Part shown: one piece after another, positions 56,941-64,000 of the stretch
Numbering within the stretch: position 1 is the first letter of the stretch
How the letters are laid out: each line of letters starts with the position of its first letter
NCBI GenBank assembly: GCA_963565915.1
Contig: OY751492.1
Coordinates: forward strand, 4,092,001 to 4,156,000
DNA length: 64,000 bases
Source of the DNA: Entoloma clypeatum
Lineage: Eukaryota; Basidiomycota; Agaricomycetes; Agaricales; Entolomataceae
Direction: 5' to 3'
Program-made: the position numbers and the translations under genes
Notes under the pieces: model-generated
Database searches by the model: none
What the model saw: only the letters and a program-made list of their open reading frames with translations
Told to the model about the DNA's origin: nothing

Positions 56941-58379
56941 GACAGGTGTGCAGGCGAGGGTGCGGCGTGAGTGTCTGCCAAGGAAGGAGGCAATCGAGAA
57001 GGCAAAGGAGCACCATGAAAATGGGGGGCACTGGCACAGAGATAGCGTCAAGATCGCAATGCTGGACGAGTCGGTGGTCAAGGCGATCATGAACTGTGCA
57101 TGGTGCAAGAACTTCGGTGGAACACATCTGAACACGCTCCTCCAGACAATAACTCGCAGACACCCCTTTGAACTCATGGTAGGCGATTACCTCTCAATGC
57201 CGATAGGGAAAGGTGGGTACCACACACTAGGAGTCTACCTCGACATATTTTCGCAGCATGTTTGGGTGGACAAGTTCAAAACCCACGGGAGCGCAAAAAT
57301 GACGAAGCGCTCACTAAATAACATGTGCAAGAACTTCATGCCACCAGAGAGTTGGCAGTCTGAGGGCGGCAAACACTTTGTCAATGACAATGTTAAAGCC
57401 TTCTGCGACGAATGGGGAATAGAGCACATCGTAACACCTGCATACTCACCATGGGTCAATGGGCTGGTGGAAGGTATGAACAAACTGTTGATCTATGTCT
57501 TAGTGAGGCTCTGCACTCCCGAGCTAGGAGTGGAAGACAATGGAACGAGACCAGCTACCACGCAACTGGCCCGACCGCCTCGACGAGGCAATCCAGATAC
57601 TTAATTGGAGGATCATGCCTGCAATCAAGTTCAGGCCAAAAGAACTATTGTTCGCCAGCATTGTGAATACAAGGCGTACCCCACTAGAGCTGAGTACCTC
57701 AATCTTAACACCTGAGGACATTGATAAGCACATGCTCTATGCAGCCCAACAGCGCCTCAATGGATATGCCAAAACCGTCCAGCACGCAGTACAACAGAAG
57801 ATGGTGTTCAACTGGAAGGTATTCCGGACACAAAAAGGGCCAGTAGCCTTCGAAAGAGGAGAATTGGTCCAGGTCTACCAAAATGACTTAACAACAATTG
57901 TCAGCAACAACTGCAAACTCACCCCAAGATGGTCAGAACCTCGACGTGTCAAGGAGCGACACCTGAACTCATACACGCTCGAAGATCTGGAAGGGAACAA
58001 GCTCCTGGGGATGTTTAATGCGAGGAGATTGAGAAGATTTGAGCCACAGGAAGGGACAGAGCTGGCAAAGGAGGAAGATAGGCGAAGACAGGCAGATGAT
58101 GGACAGGACATGGGTAGGACCAATGATGACAAAGGAAGGACAGAAGGAGAGCATGAGAACAAGGAAGAGCAGGAGAAAGAGTGTGATCAGGAGGCTACAA
58201 CGGAGGAAGACGATGAAAATCTGGCGAGAGAACACGACGAGGAAGATCTGGCGAGAACATGCGACGAGAAAGAGGAGACAGAGAATGGGGAAAGTACCAT
58301 TGGCGAGAGGATGAGATCAGGATTGTTCAGACGCCAGGCAATGAGGACGTTGCCATACAAAAGGGGGGAACCGGAGTAG
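56941..58379 (+). pseudogene. Gypsy II integrase
   Basis: Continues the gypsy II polyprotein after the copia element: HHCC-type zinc region (HHENGGHWHRD ... CAWCKNFG), integrase core (MVGDYLSMPIGKGGYHTLG, ESWQSEGGKHFVNDNVKAF, YSPWVNGLVEGMNKLL). A frameshift near 57530-57600 separates it from the C-terminal part (LPRNWPDRLDEAIQILNWR, FNWKVFRTQKGPVAFERGE, ARRLRRFEPQEG). A 100-residue acid/basic tail (EEDDENLAREHDEEDLA) precedes TAG 58377. One integrase carboxylate is changed (SEGGKHF at the usual SD-G-HF site). Confidence 0.8.
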
Positions 58380-58514
58380 GGTCTAGGACCCTACTCCATG
58401 AGAGCACGTGACCTAGCAGTTAGACACTGAAGCAGTAGCCGAGCATGTCAGAACAAGACCACACCTTGCTGCACCAGCCTGCGCTGTCCATCTGAGGAGT
58501 TCTCCACTCCTCCA
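58373..58514 (+). repeat. Gypsy II 3' LTR
   Basis: 142 bp, preceded by AAAAGGGGGGAACC (polypurine tract). Against the 5' LTR it shows three CpG transitions, one 1-bp deletion and a short block change. Confidence 0.75.
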
Positions 58515-58793
58515 ATGCTTCTGATTTACATACAGTATTCTGTTCCCATCCCTACTTCCGATCTTTGTCATATTTCAACATTCCTCTCCTCATTTCCAAT
58601 TCTCGTTGTCTATATAGCTGTCTAGCCTGCAAGGGAATCCTCAGAACTTTCTCTTTGGATTTCCCTTGCAAGGTACGCCTCATATTGTACTTCATAGAGT
58701 CTAATTTAACTTTGGATTTCTCTTGCAAGTCATCCAACATTGGAGTCGCTTCGGAACACTTCGGAGTTGTTGGATTGTAAGGTCACCCTTACA
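58515..58793 (+). mobile_element. Chromovirus 3' LTR, right part
   Basis: Continuation of the LTR interrupted at 38687, ending GGTCACCCTTACA. It includes a repeated TTGGATTTC(T/C)CTTGCAAG motif. With the left part it makes an LTR of about 500 bp. Confidence 0.75.
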
Positions 58794-58823
58794 TGGACCT
58801 TCAATACTGGTACATATTTTTAA

Positions 58824-59400
58824 TTGCCTTACATGTCTGCCTGTAACAGTGTTCTGCAGACTGAAGTTGATGTGCCAATGGATGTCGATCCCCTGCCATA
58901 TATTGAGTCTTTGATCATTGAACCACTTGCTGCACAACAATATGGTGCCCGACGTCATGGTCCAGCTATTGCACCATCGAGGTCTGGACATCAGCGGTAC
59001 TTCCCTGTTGCCTTTGATGACTTTCTTCCATCCAACCATTCACTCATGCCCCCTGATATTGTTGATGTTCCTTGGTCTGCGACACCTCTTTCTGAGCCTT
59101 TGCAGTTGCAGTCAGGCATGCCTGGGGCTCTTGTGATTGAGACTGAACCGGATGAGTTTGGCCTATACCGCAGCTACACAACATATCCCACTTTTGATCC
59201 AGCAATTGATGATGGGCTGAATGATGTCTGTGATGCTCCAGGCCTTTTGACAGACTCTGCTTCTGTTTTGAGGCCGTGGTGGAACAGCCTTCATCCAGTA
59301 CTTGACGCAGCTCGGCAAAATCAACAGCTCAGTGGCTAGCTTCCTGGGTTTGAATTGTCAACTCCGACTGAATATGCCATGCAACCACATCAGCAAAAGG
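58824..59400 (+). pseudogene. DNA transposon (Plavaka-like) transposase N-terminal fragment
   Basis: A 172-codon frame with MPPDIVDVPW, TEPDEFGLYRSYTTYPTFDP and NDVCDAPGLL, a pattern I associate with the N-terminus of Plavaka-type transposases of agaricomycetes, ends at TAG 59337 and continues in frame for about 15 residues. No catalytic core follows. The assignment is from memory of the family and moderate. Confidence 0.4.
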
Positions 59401-59531
59401 TCAAAAATGCTTATTTCCACTTAGCTGTACTTGGACACACTTGGACACACTTAGCTGTTGACTACTTAAGTGCGCAACACCCTCCCACTCACACCCACTG
59501 ACATTACATACAGCATGTATATATTTAGACA

Positions 59532-59718
59532 CAATATATAATACAAAACCGGTTTGGACCGGTGCAGACCGGTTCACACCCTCTGTGGGGGCAATGGACT
59601 GGTCCTGTACAGTCCGGTCTAGTTTTTTACGTTTTTGTGGTATCGAAAGACCGGTCTCAGTCTCGGTCCATCCCTCTCGGAGGCAAAAAACTGAACTGAA
59701 CCGAACCCTCAAACACTA
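59532..59718 (-). mobile_element. ACCGGT-rich MITE-like repeat, copy 1
   Basis: On the minus strand it starts TAGTGTTTGAGGGTTCGG, contains several ACCGG/ACCGGT words and ends AAACCGGTTTTGTAT. Copy 2 at 60350-60540 has the same order in the opposite orientation. No coding capacity. Confidence 0.6.
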
Positions 59719-59918
59719 GCGATGCCCATCCGCCTCCATACATGTGTCTACCAGTTAACTCTGTGTACGACGTTAAACATGGAATAGGGGTCTGATGGAC
59801 CCTAGTGGAGCAAAACACATATTGCCGTGTCCCTGTTTCATCTAAGATCCAGCAATTTGACATGTGACTGATGCATTCTATTTCCAGTCTTTTGTGCTCT
59901 CACCCTTTGCATCAAATC

Positions 59919-60349
59919 ATGTCTTCTTTTGATTACAAATCTGCTGTTGTCAAGATGACCGGCTCTAACTGGAAGGAGTGGAGCAATAAGATGACAGGGT
60001 TCTTACAGTTTGAAGGGACCTGGATGCTTGTATCTGGGGACTGGAAACAGCCAACCTCCCTGACAGCCGCTTCGACATCTGAACAACAAAAGGAGTTCCG
60101 CAAGTGGAAGGAGAAAGACTTGAAAGTGCGCGGCACAATTGTCTTATCTCTGGTGGAATCTGTAAAACATGAGGTTACAGCATTCGAAGCTTCGAAAGAA
60201 GTTTGGGATCAGCTGAAGGTTCTCTTTGAGAACAAAGGCCCCAACAAGATTTTCAAGGACTTCACCTTGACTCTCGATTGGCACCTGTCTGGTGGTGACC
60301 CCCATCTGGAATTCTCCAAATTCTGTGATCTCTTGGCACGCCTTGACGG
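59919..60349 (+). pseudogene. Copia gag N-terminal fragment
   Basis: Frame from ATG 59919 with MTGSNWKEWSNKMTGFLQF, WKEKDLKVRGTIVLSLVES and FEASKEVWDQLKVLFE, the DUF4219/UBN2 head of copia gag, different from the copia gag at 43041. It ends exactly at the MITE-like repeat at 60350, so it was cut by that insertion. Confidence 0.7.
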
Positions 60350-60540
60350 TAGTGTTTAAAAGTCCAGTTCGGTCCGGTTTTTGACCCTCAAAATTTAGAG
60401 ACCAAGACTGAGACCGATTTTTCAGTTCACATGATCTTGAAAAAACTGAACCGGACCGATGCAAGACCGGTGCATCGGTTCCGTTTACCTCAAAGAATTG
60501 AGACCAAACTGGTCTCAACCGGTTTAAACCAATATATTAC
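60350..60540 (+). mobile_element. ACCGGT-rich MITE-like repeat, copy 2
   Basis: Starts TAGTGTTTAAAAGTCCAG and ends CAACCGGTTTAAACC followed by AATATATTA. It contains GGACCGATGCAAGACCGG and palindromic GAGACC/GGTCTC words. Inverted relative to copy 1. Confidence 0.6.
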
Positions 60541-60549
60541 AAGTAAAAT

Positions 60550-61240
60550 AAGACTAAGAACACACACACGCGTCGTACTCCCTCACTTGGTCCTCCGTGA
60601 GCTCAGCCCGGCCCCATGTGCTCTGGGGCGTGACTCAACGCTGTTGGGCATGTGTTGTGGCAGGTGCGCGGTGCCGTACGGTGCGAAGGGAGGCCATTGT
60701 GCGCGAAGGAAGGGTACTGGGTGTGAGTCGACGGTGTTGAGGACGCGAGGCGGCCGTTGGGCATTAGAGGGGCCATGGGGCACTAGTCGGGGCAGTTGGG
60801 CAAGAGGGGCGGCCGTTGGGGACACAAGGCAGCCGTTGTGCATGGGTTGATGGTGTTGAGGGCAAAGAGACGGTGTTGGGGGCAAAGGGACGGCGTGGTG
60901 TGGGTCAATGGCGGTGGGCGCAAGTCGGGACCGTTGGGCATGAAAGGCGGCCATTAAGTGTGGGTCGATGGCACTGGGGGTGAAGGGATGGCATTGGGGG
61001 CGAAAGGACAGTGTTGGGCGGTGGGTTGACGCGTTGAGGGCGAAGGGATACCGTTGGGCATGAGTCGGGACCGTTGGGCACAAAGGGACACCGTTGGGCG
61101 CAAAGGGATACTGTTGGGCATGAAAGGTGGCTGTTGGGCGGAAGAGAGGGCCATTGGGCATGAGTGGTGGCTGTTATGTGCGAGTAGTGGCCCTTGGGCG
61201 GATGTGGTGGCCGGGTGGAGTGGTGGTGGGGGATAAAAAA
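60550..61240 (+). repeat. GC-rich degenerate minisatellite
   Basis: Words GTTGGGCATGA, GTTGGGCGCAAAGGGA, GGGCGAAGGGATA and GTGGGTCGATG recur with a loose period of about 15-24 bp for some 650 bp. One minus-strand frame is open throughout (PNG, HAQ, FAPN repeats), an effect of the repeat, not a gene. Confidence 0.8.
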
Positions 61241-61560
61241 AGGGTGGAAAGGTTTTGCTGGCAGTTACAGTATGGTTCGACTTTCAGTGATTGCCAAGCA
61301 TGCTTGGCATCAATGCCGAGCCATGCATGTCATTGAAAATCGTGCCCTCAATGCCCAAACCGTGGCACCAAAACCCACAAAAATAATTCTTACCTTATGT
61401 AGACATATCTAGAAACTCATAGGACTTGATGAGGTGAATATGAGCAAAATAGGTCAAAAATTTGACCAAACCTTTTTGTTTCAGCTTTGGATTCTCCTCA
61501 TTCAGGAGATCTCACAGCACATTTGTTTTTCAAATTTGGCTCATTCATTAGGGAGATATA
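61241..61560. other. Unassigned sequence before gypsy III copy B
   Basis: No gene, repeat or known element is seen in these 320 bases. Confidence 0.4.
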
Positions 61561-61930
61561 TGTTACGGACTAACGACTACGGACGTATACGCTTACTTTT
61601 TCACTTTTACTCATCGGCCCCCGCTTACACATATCGTATTATACTTTATTCCCTTTAGTATACTTCGCTCCCGCGCTGACTCGCTTTCCGCAGCTGTCTG
61701 ACTCATTCCACAGTCAGCTTACTCATTAGTGCATAGCCTTCCGCAGTCGCCTTACTCATGCGCACTGCCTTCCGCAGTTACTGACTCATTCACTACCGCT
61801 CATAGTCAGTACTATATAAACCTCATGTACCATAGCTACATTCCTTAGATTTAGCAATCACATTGCTCTTCGCCTTTCCATCTTCCTGCATACTCTGCCC
61901 GAACCCTGGAACGGTTTGTTACGCATAACA
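61561..61930 (+). repeat. Gypsy III copy B 5' LTR
   Basis: 370 bp, shares TATATAA, TTAGATTTAGCAA and the terminal AACGGTTTGTTA(A/C)GCATAACA with copy A, but its upstream half diverges and has only two exact TGACTCA sites. Confidence 0.93.
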
Positions 61931-62721
61931 AGTTGCTAAATCTCATTAGGTTCGCCCAGAGCGAAGAGAGCAACTACCAGACGAGTCAAGACGTCGCGCT
62001 TCTTTGAAGACTTCACCAGTAACCCATTCAGCACGCCAGAAGCCCGACAGGAGGAGCTAAGTCCTCGAGACAGTATCGATTTTACACTCATCCAGCAGTA
62101 CATCGAATCAGAGATCTGTCGCATCCTACAGCAGGTGCTTGACGAAGAACTAGACAACGACGAGCATCGCCCCCACGGCGAGATAGCAGAGAGCATCCAT
62201 CTTGCTCGGCAACACCAGATCGCGCGTTACAATGCCCGACAGAACGAACTCAAAAGCTTTCGCGTTCAAGAAGGACCTCAGACAGGTCGGATCACAGAGA
62301 TCAGAGAGTTTATCGGTGTCCAGACAACCGTTATCAGAAGATTGATTAGGACGCTCACATCGAGACGTCCCAGAGCCGCATCACCACGTCTTACTCGAAG
62401 CAGCAGATCTACGCCCACTTCACCACCCACGAGCAACAGACCGAGTACAACCGTTGGGCACGAAACGAGAGACTTGACCCCTTCTCGCGACCAACAGACG
62501 CGCAGGAACAGAGATTCCTTAGAGATCTACAGAGGAAATACCCCGAACGTTTTGCCACCGATTCCGCCGACGAGTCCCCTGACGAATTTACTTTTGACTC
62601 CGCGCAGTCAGATACCGAACAGACGCCTAGAACAGGGACTAATTTTCAACCCCTACCAGTATCCCGAACCCCATCTTCATCCCAACAATCCGACACCTCT
62701 CCTACTCCGCAGGTTCTAGAC

Positions 62722-63591
62722 ATGGCAGAAGCACCGACAGTACAAACAATGGATACATCCAAGATCATCAAAGACCCTGGGATGTTCAAAGACAGACACA
62801 CCTTCGACGAGTGGTGGAAAGCCACCAAATTATACATCAGGTTCCAGAAGGGACTGTCCGACGATCAGAAAATTCTTGCGGTGTTATCCCGCATGATGGA
62901 AGGGTCCGGTAAACACTGGGCCAGCAACAAGTTAGACGACCTTGCCACCGATGGCGAGAACATCACCTGGTTAGGATTCTCAGACGACATCGCTACGTGA
63001 TTCTCTATTGCCAACAAGTCGGCAGCGGCCAAGGCGAAACTTGAAGTCCTGAAACAGGAGAAACGCACCATCGACGAATTCTTGGACGAATTCGAAGAGA
63101 TCTTGAAGCTGTCAAACCTTGGCGAAGAAACTGGGAAATACATCCTGGAAAAGAACGTCAACCGCAGAATTTCTGAACAAGTGGCTAGCGATGGCAAGAT
63201 GTACACTGATTACGCAAAGGAGATCCGAAACAAGGGACGACAGATGGAGGGACATGCATTAGTCATCCGAGGGGGTGGCGACACACGCACCGGATCGGGT
63301 ACCACTTATGGTGGTCAAGGCAAAGCCATGGAGATCAACAAAGCAGGAGTAGCCCGTTGCTACAACTGTCAGCGCTTTGGTCACCTTGCCAAAGACTGCA
63401 AAGCCCCAAAGAAGAAAGATGGTCGTAAGTGTTTCAACTGCGACCAAGAAGGACATATCGCGCGCAACTGCCGCAAGCCGAAGAAGAACTCTGGAAAGAT
63501 TAGAAAGGTGTCTGATGGAGATACCGATGATGACGATGAAACCATCACCATAGAGACCGATGAGAAGGATTTTCCCGAAGGGTCCGATTAA
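62722..63591 (+). pseudogene. Gypsy III copy B gag
   Basis: Begins at ATG 62722, two bases after the ORF0 stop as in copy A. The frame is interrupted by TGA 62998-63000, where copy A has CGA (Arg), then reads on to TAA 63589. Two CCHC knuckles (CYNCQRFGHLAKDC, CFNCDQEGHIARNC) are intact. Confidence 0.88.
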
Positions 63592-63650
63592 ACGACGCTA
63601 AGTCGTGACCCTTATCCATTAAACGAACTCGCTTGCCTGGTGCAACTACA

Positions 63651-64000
63651 GACAATATAACTTATGTTATCCCTGCAAAGCGAGCCGTTGCGTCAACTAA
63701 GATTGTCAAGGGAGATAAACCTCCGAAACGACGAGAGATCAAGCTGCAAGCTCAGATCAAAACACGACGAGGACCAAAGGCCATTCGACCCGAGGTTGAT
63801 AGCGGATGTGAACGCACATGTATCCATCCCAGAATAGTACGCGAACAGAACCTTCCCACACGAGGAATGAAGCCCATATCAATTCTAAATGCGGATGGAT
63901 CGCCGAACCGACAACAGAAAGCAGAAAAACTTGCCGAAGTCAAGCTGGACTTAGGAACACACCAGGAAACCATGGAAGCAATGGTATTGGACATTGGGAA
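63651..64000 (+). CDS. Gypsy III copy B pol, partial
   Basis: Protease part of pol (TDNITYVIPAKRAVASTKI, VDSGCERTCIHPR) in the same relation to gag as in copy A, open to the window end. The ATG of copy A at the corresponding site is missing here, so initiation may rely on frameshifting from gag or the copy may be defective. Confidence 0.8.

Larger units (their letters stand above)
38688..58514 (+). mobile_element. Gypsy II retrotransposon (outer limits, host of nested inserts)
   Basis: A Ty3/gypsy-type element with short LTRs (38688-38830 and 58373-58514). The left half carries gag-protease-reverse transcriptase to 42473; the right half carries integrase from 56941. The reading frame joins across the copia insertion (WFIVGG before, GTGVQARV after). 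Flanking bases ACGCT (left) and ATGCT (right) may be a 5-bp target duplication with one CpG transition. It sits inside the 3' LTR of the truncated chromovirus. Confidence 0.85.
61561..64000 (+). mobile_element. Gypsy III, copy B, cut by the window edge
   Basis: 5' LTR 61561-61930 (TGTTACGGACT...CATAACA), self-priming site GTTGCTAAATCTC, ATG-poor leader, gag and start of pol. The left target duplication would be ATATA. The 3' part lies outside the window. Confidence 0.93.

Noticed and set aside
60583..61161. 192-codon minus-strand repeat protein
   Set aside because: Its repeats follow the DNA minisatellite period, and no other coding feature supports it.
60550..61240. CRISPR-like array
   Set aside because: The repeats are degenerate with no fixed spacer length, and the genome is eukaryotic.

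Overview
This window is nuclear DNA of a filamentous basidiomycete, most likely an agaricomycete. The genes are split by 45-60 nt GT..AG introns. They include a fungal STE3-type pheromone receptor next to two CaaX pheromone precursors, a psi-factor oxygenase (Ppo) homologue, a DUF6698-type protein, RBR ubiquitin ligases, and chromovirus, Ty3/gypsy and Ty1/copia retrotransposons. Genus cannot be fixed from the sequence alone. All exon models are my own hand splicing.

Left part (1-34,000), host genes. 1-2,274: two minus-strand RBR E3 genes (one partial). 3,458-7,562: a Ppo-like fatty-acid dioxygenase/P450 relative that seems to lack its heme ligands. 8,414-12,561: an Aven-like RGG protein, an isoprenylcysteine methyltransferase (STE14/ICMT) flanked by direct repeats, a membrane protein and a small unknown gene. 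12,562-15,092: gene-poor, with a 160-bp tandem repeat. 15,093-15,869: a single-pass membrane protein. 17,271-17,790: relic of a PAK (Cla4/Ste20) kinase. 18,186-19,842: CNOT11. 21,271-24,349: a third RBR with a very long acidic tail. 25,025-28,340: a mating-type B-like module of one STE3 receptor and two divergently placed pheromone precursors. 29,837: tRNA-Leu(CAG). 30,463-33,506: an MLKL-like kinase with a C-terminal membrane anchor.

Right part (34,000-64,000), mostly transposable elements. A solo copia LTR sits in a short-repeat array, followed by a coiled-coil gene and a DUF6698-type gene. From 37,605 to 58,793 there are five elements nested one inside another: a 5'-truncated chromovirus whose 3' LTR is split by a gypsy element; that gypsy pol is split by a copia element; the copia 3' LTR is split by a LINE-like element that has only ORF1; and that ORF1 is split by a young chromovirus-like element (called gypsy III). 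A second gypsy III copy starts at 61,561 and runs off the right edge. Between them are transposase and copia gag fragments, a pair of ACCGGT-rich MITE-like repeats and a GC-rich minisatellite.

Functional links: the receptor, the two pheromones, the ICMT that would methylate farnesylated pheromone, and the PAK relic all belong to one signalling theme. The transposon block shows one decay mode throughout: in-frame stops are TGA at arginine positions (CGA to TGA), and differences between paired LTRs are almost all CpG transitions, suggesting methylation-driven decay.
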